Source: Dehalobacter sp. DCM (GTDB lineage: Bacteria; Bacillota; Desulfitobacteriia; Desulfitobacteriales; Syntrophobotulaceae). From it: DNA of 64,000 bases. The notes below the pieces were generated by a model, which saw only the letters and a program-made list of their open reading frames with translations, did not search any database and was not told the origin of the DNA. Of the stretch, positions 43,906 to 52,892 are shown piece after piece (positions within the stretch are counted from its first letter, which is position 1; every line of letters begins with the position of its first letter). Location of the stretch: contig NZ_CP092282.1 of assembly GCF_024972775.1 (NCBI RefSeq), positions 537,501 through 601,500 on the forward strand, given 5' to 3'. The translations under genes were made by a program, and so were the position numbers.

Positions 43906-44745
43906 ATGTCCCCTAGTTTTGATGATGCCTTTTCGGCATTGAAAAAGGCCCAGGGAGAATTTGAGCAAGCACGCCTGGCGGCAACGCCTGAGCTTAGAGA
44001 TCCGCACATGCGGATCGCCTTTTCTGATATTTATGAAGCGACACGCATAGCCAATATGCTGTACTTTAATGTCAGGAGAAAGGGGATCACCGAAGGCGGT
44101 CTGCTCACGTGGGCAAAAACAGAATTCGAAGACTTTACAAGCACGTTATATATGCAGTATTTTAACCGCGGAGCCTATTCGAAGGCAGATTTCGAGCTGG
44201 AATATACCCGCTGGTCTGGCAGGGCGAGAGATTATATTAACAAGCTTGCCAGCGAGGTTAAGCTGGAGCAGATCATTACGCCCGTCCATGCTGTTACAGA
44301 TGGGAATCTTAATCGTCCTGTAATGAACACAAACTCCTTAAATGAAGGACTGCAGGACAAAGACAAATACGAGACTAGCGGTACGGTCTACATTGTCCCG
44401 ACGATGACAGGCAACAGGGGCCTTATCGGAATGAAATTTCATGATTATCAAAAACTGCTTGCCCTTGATATTAAAGACGAAGAAGTCACGCTGGGGATCC
44501 GAAAAGCGAAATACGGAAATGAATACAGCCAGCAGATACCTGAGTATAAGACTCAAGTAGGCTTGTACACGATTACCGTGGATGGGATGCCCAAACCCCA
44601 GCTTGAATTGAGTATCAGGGATGTGGAAGAATTAAAAAAGCGTGGTTTTAACGATATGGAGGAGGTTTCAATATCTATCGGGAAACTGCCGTATAGGGTG
44701 CCCAAGCAGCCTACTGCCAGCAGCGAGTTTAAACTTGATCTCTAA
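43906..44745 (+). CDS. Unrecognised partner of the OLD-like ATPase
   Basis: A 279-residue soluble protein that I do not recognise. The N-terminal half is helical and charged (FDDAFSALKKAQGEFEQARLA; ATRIANMLYFNVRRKGITEG; LEYTRWSGRARDYINKLAS). The C-terminal half is beta-rich (YIVPTMTGNRGLIGMKFHDY, VGLYTITVDGMPKPQLELSIRD, EVSISIGKLPYRVP). No catalytic motif, cysteine pattern or membrane segment is visible. GAGGTG precedes the ATG. It follows the ATPase gene at 50 bases in the same orientation, and nothing else belongs to the unit, so the two probably act together. Confidence 0.6.
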   Translation: MSPSFDDAFSALKKAQGEFEQARLAATPELRDPHMRIAFSDIYEATRIANMLYFNVRRKGITEGGLLTWAKTEFEDFTSTLYMQYFNRGAYSKADFELEYTRWSGRARDYINKLASEVKLEQIITPVHAVTDGNLNRPVMNTNSLNEGLQDKDKYETSGTVYIVPTMTGNRGLIGMKFHDYQKLLALDIKDEEVTLGIRKAKYGNEYSQQIPEYKTQVGLYTITVDGMPKPQLELSIRDVEELKKRGFNDMEEVSISIGKLPYRVPKQPTASSEFKLDL

Positions 44746-44889
44746 ATATAGAAATAAATCAATAGAATAATACAATAGAAATAATAGCATAGAAAAAGAA
44801 CGCAAACATCTTTGAGTGAAAGCCAAGGAAATTTATTATGAAATTGACAGCGATTGATGGATGTTTGCACCTTAACGATAGGGTGAAGA

Positions 44890-45549
44890 CTAAAGGAGCA
44901 GCGCCCTAAGTTCTTGGACATCCCGTGCGATCAGCGTTGGCTGCTCCTGTTCCAGCTCATCTTGGGAACCGTATCCATACAGGACACCAATAGAATCGAT
45001 CCCTATCTCCCGGGCTCCAATCATATCGTGTTTTCTATCTCCAACCATCACGATATCCGGACGGTTTGTTAATTGACACTGACTTAAGGCGAAGGCAATG
45101 ACTTCGCCTTTTTTTGTACGACTGCCGTCCATATTACTGCCTGCAGTATAATGGATGTATTGGGCCAATTTAAAGTGATCCAGGATTTGAACGGCAAATT
45201 CCGTTGGCTTCGAAGTGGCAAGAATCAGTTTTTTCCCGCTCACACAAAGATCCGCCAGCAGTTCAGGGATTAAAGGATATACGACGTTTTCGTAGATCCC
45301 TTTAACCCGAAAATATTCACGATATTTTTCTACCGCGGCTACTGCGGCATCATGGTCAAAGTTAAAATAAACCATAAAGGATTCTCTTAGCGGAGGGCCA
45401 ATAAACTTTTTCAGGCTCTCTCTGTCATCTTCAGTGATACCAAAGTGGTTGAGTGCGTATTGAATGGAATTAATGATACCGTTCCCGGGGTCGGTCAACG
45501 TTCCATCCAAATCAAACAAAATCACATTGTAATTATTTACCTCTTTCAT
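44890..45549 (-). CDS. HAD-family phosphatase, phosphoglycolate-phosphatase-like
   Basis: A 219-residue HAD hydrolase. Motif I is VILFDLDGTLTDPGNG with the nucleophilic Asp, motif II is the Ser/Thr of LILATSKP, motif III the Lys in SRTKKGEV and motif IV is the GDRKHDMIGA acidic site. A four-helix cap follows motif I as in Gph/PpaX proteins. The exact substrate is unclear; phosphoglycolate and pyrophosphate are the commonest for the subfamily. The ATG at 45549 has AAAGGAG upstream, whereas a longer frame to 45606 has none. It is divergent from the arginine decarboxylase gene. Confidence 0.9.
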   Translation of the reverse strand: MKEVNNYNVILFDLDGTLTDPGNGIINSIQYALNHFGITEDDRESLKKFIGPPLRESFMVYFNFDHDAAVAAVEKYREYFRVKGIYENVVYPLIPELLADLCVSGKKLILATSKPTEFAVQILDHFKLAQYIHYTAGSNMDGSRTKKGEVIAFALSQCQLTNRPDIVMVGDRKHDMIGAREIGIDSIGVLYGYGSQDELEQEQPTLIARDVQELRALLL

Positions 45550-45652
45550 ACGATCTCCTTTTATATACCGTAGATAATTGGTAATAAGAATTATAGTATA
45601 CTGCACATATATTTTTTAGTAAAACGTGGCTTGTGCCAATAAACATTATTTA

Positions 45653-45681
45653 TTGACATACCCGACATAGTTTACTATAGT
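45653..45681 (+). promoter_or_regulatory. Promoter of the polyamine operon
   Basis: TTGACA (45653-45658), a 17-bp spacer and TATAGT (45676-45681), 38 bases before the decarboxylase start. Confidence 0.78.
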
Positions 45682-45718
45682 AACGTTGGTACTTTATTTC
45701 TGAGGATGGCGATGCAAG

Positions 45719-47170
45719 ATGAACCTAGATTGGCAGAGAAAAGCTCCTATATATGAAGCACTTTTAAAATATAAGGCGATGCGCATCGTTCCTTTTGATG
45801 TGCCAGGACATAAGCAGGGAAGGGGTAATCCGGAGCTGCGGGAGTTTCTGGGGGACAAGTGTCTATCGGTCGATGTCAATTCTATGAAGCCGTTGGATAA
45901 TCTCGGACATCCTGTTTCGGTCATCAAAGAGGCGGAAACCATTGCCGCCGATGCTTTTGGCGCCTACCATGCCTTTCTCATGGTCAATGGAACAACTTCG
46001 GCAGTCCAGGCGATGATCATGAGTGTCTGCAAACAGGGAGACAAGGTCATCATGCCTCGTAACGTCCATAAGAGCGCCATTAATGCCTTGATCATAAGCG
46101 GAGCGATACCGGTCTATGTTAATCCCGGTGTCAATAAACAATTGGGTATTCCTTTGGGTATGTCAGCTTCAGATGTTGAAAAGGCAATGAAACAGCATCC
46201 GGATGCTAAGGCGATATTTGTTAATAACCCAACCTACTACGGTATTTGTTCCGATTTAAAAGCCATTACAGAACTTGCTCATCGTTACGGCATGTATACT
46301 TTAGTCGATGAGGCTCATGGAACGCACTTTTATTTTGGAGAAAATATGCCGCTGAATGCGATGGCCGCCGGTGCGGATATAGCTGCTGTCAGCATGCATA
46401 AAACGGGCGGCAGTTTGAGTCAAAGCTCATTCTTGCTTATTAATAAGAGCATGAGTATCGGCCATGTTCGCCAGATCATTAATCTCACTCAGACGACGAG
46501 TGCTTCGTATCTGCTTCTGTCTTCTTTGGATATATCCAGGCGTAATTTAGCTCTGGACGGGAAAAATATCTTTACAAATGTGACTGCTCTCGCAGAATAC
46601 GGGCGTGCTGAAATTAACAAAATTGAAGGTTATTATGCCTTTGCCAAGGAACTGATCAACGGGGACTCCGTTTTTGACTTTGACCCGACGAAGCTGTCGG
46701 TACATACTCGCGACATCGGGTTGGCCGGCGTCGAGGTTTATGATATATTACGTGATCACTATGACATTCAAATCGAATTCGGAGATATCGGCAATATTCT
46801 TGCCATTATTTCCGTGGGGGACAGGGCCTTAGCTCTGGAACGTCTCGTGTCGTCGCTATCGGAGATTAAACGGCTTCACATGAAAGATAAGACAGGGATG
46901 TTTGATCATGAGTATATCAATCCGGTAGTTGTCATGGCACCACAGCGCGCATTTTACTCCAATCAGCATTCACTTCCCATTGCGGAGAGTGCAGGGCAAA
47001 TCAGCGGAGAATTTGTCATGGCCTATCCGCCGGGGATACCCATACTGGCACCGGGGGAGAGAATCACCGGTGAAATCATCGACTACATTATTTATGCTAA
47101 ACAAAAAGGTAGTTTTCTTACAGGAACGGAAGATATGTCCATCGAAAATATCCGAGTTGTGGAGGAATGA
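45719..47170 (+). CDS. speA: Arginine decarboxylase (Orn/Lys/Arg decarboxylase fold I)
   Basis: The 483-residue protein is a small fold-type-I decarboxylase of the B. subtilis SpeA/YaaO kind, missing the N-terminal wing domain of enterobacterial enzymes. PFDVPGHKQGRG marks the N-terminus; the PLP-binding lysine is in SMHKTGGSLSQSS (about Lys225), and DEAHGTHF carries the cofactor-contact aspartate. The C-terminal domain begins around residue 370. Because spermidine synthase follows four bases later, agmatine for polyamine synthesis is the likely product. Lysine decarboxylase cannot be excluded from sequence alone. Confidence 0.85.
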   Translation: MNLDWQRKAPIYEALLKYKAMRIVPFDVPGHKQGRGNPELREFLGDKCLSVDVNSMKPLDNLGHPVSVIKEAETIAADAFGAYHAFLMVNGTTSAVQAMIMSVCKQGDKVIMPRNVHKSAINALIISGAIPVYVNPGVNKQLGIPLGMSASDVEKAMKQHPDAKAIFVNNPTYYGICSDLKAITELAHRYGMYTLVDEAHGTHFYFGENMPLNAMAAGADIAAVSMHKTGGSLSQSSFLLINKSMSIGHVRQIINLTQTTSASYLLLSSLDISRRNLALDGKNIFTNVTALAEYGRAEINKIEGYYAFAKELINGDSVFDFDPTKLSVHTRDIGLAGVEVYDILRDHYDIQIEFGDIGNILAIISVGDRALALERLVSSLSEIKRLHMKDKTGMFDHEYINPVVVMAPQRAFYSNQHSLPIAESAGQISGEFVMAYPPGIPILAPGERITGEIIDYIIYAKQKGSFLTGTEDMSIENIRVVEE

Positions 47171-47173
47171 ACT

Positions 47174-48025
47174 ATGGAATTATGGTATACGGAGCAGCAT
47201 ACGGAGAATGTCCGCTTTTCTATTCGGGTTGATGAACAGCTTTATACCGGTCAGAGCGAATTCCAGAAGATTGATGTCTTCAGGTCCAAAGAGTTCGGAA
47301 ACTTTCTTACACTGGATGGACTGATGATGCTTACAGAGAAAGATGAATTTATTTACCATGATATGATGGTTCATGTGCCTATGGCTACCAACTTGGGAGT
47401 AAAAAATGTCCTGGTTATTGGAGCCGGAGACGGCGGAAGTGTCAGAGAGTTAACGCGATATACGACGATTGAAAATATTGACATGGTTGAAATCGATAAA
47501 CTGGTCGTCGATGTGTGTCGTCAGTATTTGCCCACAACTGCCGGCAAACTGGATGACCCCAGGGTCCACCTTTATTTTGAAGATGGCCTGCGTTTTGTCC
47601 GTTCCAAAGAGAATCTGTACGATTTGATCATCGTCGATTCGACAGATCCGTTCGGGCCGGGTGAAGGACTCTTTACGAAGGAATTTTACGGGAACTGCTT
47701 TAAAGCTTTAAAGCATGACGGAATTCTTGTCAATCAGCACGAAAATCCGTATTATGATACCTATGCCCAAGCGATGCAAAGAGCACATCTGCGTATCCGG
47801 GAGTCTTTCCCGATCTGCCGGGTCTATCAGGCACATATTCCCACATACCCCTCCGGACACTGGCTATTTGGTTTTGCATCAAAGAAATACGACCCGGTTG
47901 CCGATATCCACGAAGCCGGATGGAATAGCCTCGGACTAAAGACTAAGTACTACAACACACAAATCCATAAAGGGAGCTTTGCGCTGCCGAGTTATGTTTT
48001 AGAGTTATTGAACGAGAACATCTGA
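47174..48025 (+). CDS. speE: Spermidine synthase
   Basis: SpeE transfers an aminopropyl group from decarboxylated S-adenosylmethionine to putrescine. The 283-residue product has the expected order: an N-terminal beta domain (LWYTEQHTENVRFSIRV), the nucleotide-binding VIGAGDGGSVREL (about 81-93), the catalytic Asp in IVDSTDPFGPGEGLF (about 153-167) and a YxxAQ-like PTYPSGHWLFGFASK end. The ribosome site GGAGG is within the end of speA, so the two are coupled. speD and speB are not nearby. Confidence 0.95.
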   Translation: MELWYTEQHTENVRFSIRVDEQLYTGQSEFQKIDVFRSKEFGNFLTLDGLMMLTEKDEFIYHDMMVHVPMATNLGVKNVLVIGAGDGGSVRELTRYTTIENIDMVEIDKLVVDVCRQYLPTTAGKLDDPRVHLYFEDGLRFVRSKENLYDLIIVDSTDPFGPGEGLFTKEFYGNCFKALKHDGILVNQHENPYYDTYAQAMQRAHLRIRESFPICRVYQAHIPTYPSGHWLFGFASKKYDPVADIHEAGWNSLGLKTKYYNTQIHKGSFALPSYVLELLNENI

Positions 48026-48072
48026 TGATTAACACGGATATGTGCAGATAATCCACCCGTGACACCTAAAAA

Positions 48073-48104
48073 GGGGCGTACCGAATTTTAGTTTTGGTAC
48101 GCCC
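48073..48104 (+). terminator. Terminator-like hairpin after speE
   Basis: GGGGCGTACC pairs with GGTACGCCC around an A/T loop, 48 bases after the speE stop. T-richness behind it is modest; it may serve the convergent gene too. Confidence 0.7.
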
Positions 48105-48140
48105 TGTCACTTTATAAGGTTGACAACGCTAATTAATAGG

Positions 48141-48641
48141 TTATGTATTTAATAAGCCCTGAAGCGTCTCGATATGATGGTATTCGTCCTGAAGATTATG
48201 GGTAATGACAGCGAGTGTATCCGAATCCCATGAAGCTGACTGAATAATCTTTTGGTAGTCAGTTACTGCTTTTTGTTCTGTCCAAATTCCAGCCTTAATC
48301 ATCGCGTTTTTACCCAGTAAACGGCTGGTAAGACCAATAATCATACCGGCGAGCCAGAATGTCCAGCGAAAGGTGCCAGGCCGTGCGCCATATTCATAGA
48401 GCTTTATTTGAAAGTCCTGTACATGCGTCATTTCGTTACCCATTGCTTGTATGATGATTTGGTTGAGAGCATTTTTCTGTTTTGTAATCTGAAATTTATA
48501 GATATTGACTGCCATAATTTCAAACGTATGCAATTTTTTCAGACCCGACCGGATGTTTGCTAACTGCAAAGGATCAACAGAATCGCACCGAAAGCGTATA
48601 TCCTGGGGTTCAACGGGTCCTCGAATATGATATGTTTCCAT
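48141..48641 (-). CDS. COQ7/ferritin-fold di-iron-like protein
   Basis: A 166-residue helical protein. Four helices carry spaced acidic/His residues (LHTFEIMAVNIYKFQ, NEMTHVQDF, WTEQKAVTDYQKII, DEYHHIETL), the layout of the demethoxyubiquinone hydroxylase (COQ7) family di-iron site. It lacks a membrane anchor other than a hydrophobic turn (FWLAGMIIGLTSRLLG). Oxygen-dependent ubiquinone hydroxylation is unlikely in this anaerobe, so a rubrerythrin-like redox or peroxide role is possible, though no rubredoxin domain is present. Confidence 0.7.
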   Translation of the reverse strand: METYHIRGPVEPQDIRFRCDSVDPLQLANIRSGLKKLHTFEIMAVNIYKFQITKQKNALNQIIIQAMGNEMTHVQDFQIKLYEYGARPGTFRWTFWLAGMIIGLTSRLLGKNAMIKAGIWTEQKAVTDYQKIIQSASWDSDTLAVITHNLQDEYHHIETLQGLLNT

Positions 48642-48801
48642 TATGTTCTCCTCCCCTCGAAAAATCTCCTGACACTATTATAGCGATGTATTCGACACGG
48701 GACAATATAGCCTATGCCCATTCCCGTCATGTATAATAGGCAATAGGGCGAAAAATACATGAAAATTTTGAAAATAACCGATGATTGGTGGAGTGAAGAC
48801 G

Positions 48802-49470
48802 ATGATCATTTATGATATTACAAAGATGCTTTTTCCCGGTATGGCTGTATATCCCAATGATCCGGTGTTTCGTATGCGCCAAGTATATTCGATTGAGCAA
48901 GACGGTTATACTCTCTCGGAAATTACTCTTGGTTCACATACGGGTACGCATCTGGATGCGCCTTGCCATTGCTTGCCGGGGAAGGAAGGGGTTGATCAAA
49001 TCCCGTTAGAATATCTTATAGGCCCCGCCAAAGTGATTCAAATCCAAACTGAAGTGATACACGAGGAAGATATTATTGATAAAGGGATTAATCGCGGTGA
49101 CAGGATTCTATTTAAAACGCAGAATTCACTTCTTAATGATCACGAAAAATTTCAAGAAAAGTATGTCTATCTTTCTGAGGATGCCGCCCGATATCTTGCC
49201 GAAAAAAAGATAAAATTAATAGGCACAGATTACTATTCCATCGATGCCTACACCTGTCATGATTATACCTGTCATAAAATACTTTTGGAAGCGCAGATAC
49301 CAATTTTAGAAGGACTCAATCTTACGGATGTACCCGAAGGAATATATTATCTTGCGGCATTACCACTTAAGATTCTGGGATGTGACGGCAGTCCTGTCCG
49401 TGCAGTGCTGCTCCAAGACGAACCCCATTACTCAGAAAGGTGTTCAAGCCCTTGCGTCAGTATACGGTAA
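48802..49470 (+). CDS. Cyclase-family protein (kynurenine formamidase-like)
   Basis: A 222-residue metal-dependent hydrolase of the cyclase/KynB superfamily. The metal motif HTGTHLDAPCH is at about residues 53-63, with an additional conserved DYYSID region and VPEGIYYLAALPLKILGCDGSPVRAV at the C-terminal end. The ATG at 48802 has GGTGGAG upstream; a longer frame from 48781 does not. The family hydrolyses formamides, lactones or isatin; the substrate here is not evident. The last 43 bases overlap the end of the convergent ArsR gene. Confidence 0.85.
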   Translation: MIIYDITKMLFPGMAVYPNDPVFRMRQVYSIEQDGYTLSEITLGSHTGTHLDAPCHCLPGKEGVDQIPLEYLIGPAKVIQIQTEVIHEEDIIDKGINRGDRILFKTQNSLLNDHEKFQEKYVYLSEDAARYLAEKKIKLIGTDYYSIDAYTCHDYTCHKILLEAQIPILEGLNLTDVPEGIYYLAALPLKILGCDGSPVRAVLLQDEPHYSERCSSPCVSIR

Positions 49471-49757
49471 ACATGATCATCGTTCAAGGAATACACACTG
49501 GTTTTCCCTTTGCGATTAATACTGACCAGCTTATTCTGACGAAGGATTCGTAGTTGATGCGAGACTGCGGATTGACTCATTCCCAAAGTGTCGGCTATTT
49601 CATTGACATAAAGCTCGTTGTCAAGTAAAGCAAAGAGGATCCGGATACGGGAGACATCGCCAAAAACTTTATAAAAGTCTGCTAATTCCAGAGACAATGC
49701 AGTGCCTGGAAGGTTATGCCTGGCTTTTTCCGAGCCGGGGGCTTGAAATAGTGACAT
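49428..49757 (-). CDS. ArsR/SmtB-family regulator
   Basis: The 109-residue winged-helix protein has FYKVFGDVSRIRILFALLDNELYVNEIADTLGMSQSAVSHQLRILRQNKLVSI (about 26-80), with the wing RKGKTSVYSLNDDHV. A DxH-type alpha5 site (SLNDDHVYRIL) is present as in zinc or cobalt sensors, although the metal cannot be read with certainty. The start is the ATG at 49757, six bases behind AGGAGG. A perfect palindrome (49799-49812) lies upstream and is a likely autoregulatory operator. The gene ends inside the convergent cyclase-family gene. Confidence 0.9.
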   Translation of the reverse strand: MSLFQAPGSEKARHNLPGTALSLELADFYKVFGDVSRIRILFALLDNELYVNEIADTLGMSQSAVSHQLRILRQNKLVSINRKGKTSVYSLNDDHVYRILTQGLEHLSE

Positions 49758-49798
49758 AGACACACCTCCTCTTGAGCAGAGAATATTTATTGTATGAG

Positions 49799-49812
49799 CA
49801 TATGTACATATG
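49799..49812. promoter_or_regulatory. Palindrome, probable ArsR autoregulatory operator
   Basis: CATATGTACATATG is a perfect 14-bp palindrome, 42 bases upstream of the ArsR start, in the likely promoter region. Confidence 0.6.
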
Positions 49813-49862
49813 TAATTTTATCATGTGCATTGTCTATGTCAATCGGTAAAGGTCACAGGGTA

Positions 49863-50945
49863 TTATTTTTTTTGGATGTGAAACACACCGGACAGGTGAT
49901 CCTTAAGATGAGTCCATAGTAAGCCTCCCAGAAAGACAAACCCAAAGAAGCCCATTAATGGATATACTGTCGATATAATCTTAGAAAATCCATATTGAGC
50001 AGCTATTACTGCAGCCAATGAAGCGAGACCTGCCCATAGGATCCGCTGTCTATTTCCATAAGCCATCCTTGCAGCAAAACCGTAAAGGATGCTCACCGCG
50101 GTTGTATAGATCTCTAAGATGAGAATCAGGCCGAATACTAATGCGAATAGCGGGCTGAACTTTGATGCCAAATATACCATTGGGACCTGAAACGGCAGGA
50201 TCTCCGGCACGCCGCTGATGACAGCAAGATCGATGGCCAGTATCCCTATACCAAGCCCAAGCCCTCCAAGGATACCTCCCAGAAGGAGGTTTTTTCGGCT
50301 ATTTGCTTCTACGCCTAATGGGGAAAGAATAGCTACTGCTAGAATAATGTTATACGATACATAGAGGATAGCAGAAAATGGCCAGCTGGTCTGTGATGGG
50401 GCTTCAATTGACTCAAGCAAAGCAATTTTCGAGGCGGTTAGAGGATCTGTCATCAAGGAAAATAACGCAACGCCGATAACGGCACAAAGTAGAAATGGCA
50501 CAACTAACCCGATCACACGAATCACATTTTTAACACCGGTACTGACAGTTAGAAAGGACAGAAGGATTACTGCGATGCTGCCGATAAACGGTGGCAGGCC
50601 TAACTGCTCTTCCGCCACTGCGCCGGAACCTGCCGCCATGACCACAAGTACTCCCAGGAAACTGATCGTGATGAACCAATCCATCACAACCCCCAGTCTT
50701 TTACCAAAAGTAAAACGGACGAGTTCCAAGTGAGAATCAGCATGTCGTTCTTTCGAAATGAACATGATGAGTATTCCAAAATAGCTAAACAGGATAGCGG
50801 AGACAACGATACCAATAAATCCTTTCATTCCATAAAAGGAAAAAAACTGCAGAACTTCCTGTCCGGTTGCAAATCCTGCTCCTACAATTGTACCGATAAA
50901 GGCTGCCGCAATCGATAGTGTGGAAAATTGTTTTGTTTTCTTCAT
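49863..50945 (-). CDS. YkvI-like membrane transporter
   Basis: The 360-residue protein has about ten membrane helices and resembles the YkvI family of LeuT-fold (amino acid/sodium symporter-like) transporters. The N-terminal helix IAAAFIGTIVGAGFATGQEVLQFF contains the unwound glycine-rich substrate segment typical of the group. The GTIVGAGFATGQE stretch is the family hallmark. The substrate is unknown. It stands alone on the minus strand and is divergent from the next gene. A short hydrophilic loop (ISKERHADSHLEL) follows helix two. Confidence 0.85.
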   Translation of the reverse strand: MKKTKQFSTLSIAAAFIGTIVGAGFATGQEVLQFFSFYGMKGFIGIVVSAILFSYFGILIMFISKERHADSHLELVRFTFGKRLGVVMDWFITISFLGVLVVMAAGSGAVAEEQLGLPPFIGSIAVILLSFLTVSTGVKNVIRVIGLVVPFLLCAVIGVALFSLMTDPLTASKIALLESIEAPSQTSWPFSAILYVSYNIILAVAILSPLGVEANSRKNLLLGGILGGLGLGIGILAIDLAVISGVPEILPFQVPMVYLASKFSPLFALVFGLILILEIYTTAVSILYGFAARMAYGNRQRILWAGLASLAAVIAAQYGFSKIISTVYPLMGFFGFVFLGGLLWTHLKDHLSGVFHIQKK

Positions 50946-51209
50946 TTTTACACCCGCTTTCCTCCGACCATCCGGATCATGGTTCTTGAAGGTTCAGTGA
51001 TTAACAGACTCCTACAGATATTTATGATATAATTGGCTGGAAATGAACTGAACCGTATGCAGAATAAGTAAATATGGTGTAAAATATTGACTGGATGTCA
51101 CTTGGCACCGGAACTTGTGGCACCCAGACTGATTTGGGGTATAAAAAATGTACAGGAAAGTGTACAAAGATTTAGAGAACGTTGTACTGGCAGCTATGGA
51201 GGTATAAAA

Positions 51210-51854
51210 ATGTCACCTGAAAAAAGTAAAAAATATGCGATTATGATCATTGCAGTATTCTGTCTCATCATTGTGACTGGTATCGGCAATTTTCGGGCAC
51301 AACAGCTTGCCGTTAATTTAACTGGAGACAGGGTCACCCATGCCATTGATCTAGCGGCGGCCGAGCTCAATCTGGAGAAACTTCAGGAGCTGATCCAATC
51401 GCATGATGAAAAAGGTATGTATTATGAAGAATTACGGTCAGATCTTATAAGAATAAAGACTGATCATGAGCTTGAGAATATTTACATACTATACAAAGAC
51501 GAGTCAAGCAAAGAAAAGTTCTATATCGCTGATGCGAGGCAAGACGATGATCCGATGCATATTATGCCGGGACAGCTTTTAGAAAGGTCATCCTCTGCTA
51601 TAGAGAATACGTTGAAGGGCAAAGTGGTCCATGATGTGTACTATACAACATCCTTGGGTGAAATGGTCTCCAGTTATCAGGGAATAAAAGATAGCAATGG
51701 CAAAACGATTGCTGTAATAGCGGGAGACGTTCAGGCAGGAAGCTTTACTCAATTTCTTTTTCTGACTCGGTATGTACAGATGGGAATTATTGCTGTAAGT
51801 TTGATTCTAATCGGGTGTGTATCCCTCATCGGGAAAAAGCGGCTTAAAAATTAA
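51210..51854 (+). CDS. Membrane protein with extracytoplasmic Cache-like sensor domain
   Basis: The 214-residue product has an N-terminal helix (about residues 10-28), a 150-residue extracytoplasmic domain and a second helix near the C-terminus (about 187-207), ending in KKRLKN. The external domain (LNLEKLQELIQS, DLIRIKTDHELENIYILYKDE, SYQGIKDSNGKTIAVIAGDVQAG) has the pattern of a single Cache domain as found in sensor kinases and chemoreceptors. No output domain is attached, so it may be a degenerate sensor. I start it at 51210, following GGAGG; the frame upstream to 51087 has no ribosome site. Confidence 0.7.
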   Translation: MSPEKSKKYAIMIIAVFCLIIVTGIGNFRAQQLAVNLTGDRVTHAIDLAAAELNLEKLQELIQSHDEKGMYYEELRSDLIRIKTDHELENIYILYKDESSKEKFYIADARQDDDPMHIMPGQLLERSSSAIENTLKGKVVHDVYYTTSLGEMVSSYQGIKDSNGKTIAVIAGDVQAGSFTQFLFLTRYVQMGIIAVSLILIGCVSLIGKKRLKN

Positions 51855-51954
51855 TGATAGAACTCTCATAAAATTAAGATCAAGCAACATTGAAATTGAA
51901 TGAAATGAATAATGAAGAATAAGCAGACCCCCTACCGGAAATATTAGAAAGGTA

Positions 51955-52875
51955 ATGGCATATATATCCGGGGGGGGATTTTCTTTGCGTGGGTATTGTT
52001 TGGAAATAGGTTCAAAAAAATATCACCAAGAAATGTCGCAAAAAATTAATGATTTACGTAATAATGATCGGTTGCCGATCGCTATACAAGAAATTAGCGG
52101 TGATAGGTATTTATGCCTGCTCTGTACCTATAACAATTTAAATGAAAAACAGAGCAAGACATTGACGATTCGAATTTACAATTATTACTTGGCTAGGGCT
52201 TTAGCAGAAACTGTTTTGCAGGATTGGGAAGTCGTGTTTACCAAAAAGGCATTGAAAAGAGACTTTAATATGTCTGACGATGAGATTTCAAGAATCTATC
52301 CTCGTATTCAACACTATTTGAACAATGCTGAACACGTATATCTTCCTGAATTAAGAAAACGGCTCTTAATAAAATCACTGCTTGAATTTTTCGATTCGCA
52401 TAGAAAAATCGATCTGGACGGTTTTATGGACTTTCGTGCTGAAAAGTATAAGCGCGAGCTCAAGAAACAAATTGCACGTGGGGTGAACGCCTGCACCCTT
52501 GAACAGGAACATGATGGTTTTATACAGCTGCTTAAGCGCTTTTACCAAGCAAAACCCATGGATAACCGTATACTGCATATGGTCATGAATCAGTTGGAAG
52601 GTGTTCATTTCTATGACGCGGCTATGAAAAATATTGATAAAGAGTATACTTGTCTTTCGGAAAATATCATCAGGAACTACGAGTCCTATGAGGATTTACT
52701 GATCGGAATTTTGGTGAAATATGCCCCTGGGAAATTAATCATCCATACAGATACCCAGCGGCCGAAGGAAATGCTCATGATCCTCGGTGACGTGTTTGGT
52801 GAGCGTTTGACGTATTGTCCTGGATGCTCTCTATGTAAGGAAGAATTGATTGACAATAAACCAAAACAGGTATAA
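51955..52875 (+). CDS. ytxC: YtxC-like sporulation protein
   Basis: A 306-residue protein of the YtxC family, which in Bacillus lies directly upstream of thrS exactly as here and is linked to sporulation. Family segments include LRGYCLEIGSKKYHQEM near the N-terminus, IDLDGFMDFRAEKYKRELKK (about 157-176) and the C-terminal HTDTQRPKEMLMILGDVFGERLTYCPGCSLC. The start is uncertain: an ATG at 51955 has GAAAGG near it, whereas a TTG at 51985 is preceded by a run of eight G. The latter would give MRGYCLEIG. The promoter of the thrS leader is inside the 3' end of this gene. Confidence 0.85.
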   Translation: MAYISGGGFSLRGYCLEIGSKKYHQEMSQKINDLRNNDRLPIAIQEISGDRYLCLLCTYNNLNEKQSKTLTIRIYNYYLARALAETVLQDWEVVFTKKALKRDFNMSDDEISRIYPRIQHYLNNAEHVYLPELRKRLLIKSLLEFFDSHRKIDLDGFMDFRAEKYKRELKKQIARGVNACTLEQEHDGFIQLLKRFYQAKPMDNRILHMVMNQLEGVHFYDAAMKNIDKEYTCLSENIIRNYESYEDLLIGILVKYAPGKLIIHTDTQRPKEMLMILGDVFGERLTYCPGCSLCKEELIDNKPKQV

Positions 52876-52876
52876 T
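52850..52876 (+). promoter_or_regulatory. Probable thrS promoter
   Basis: TTGACA (52850-52855), a short 15-bp spacer and TATAAT (52871-52876). The boxes overlap the end of ytxC and precede the T-box leader. Confidence 0.6.
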
Positions 52877-52892
52877 CTATATATTAGTAATT

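Noticed and set aside
44790-44880. Possible hairpin with CGCAAACATC and GATGTTTGC arms as a terminator
   Set aside because: The loop is more than 40 nt and no T-run follows, so a terminator call is not supported.
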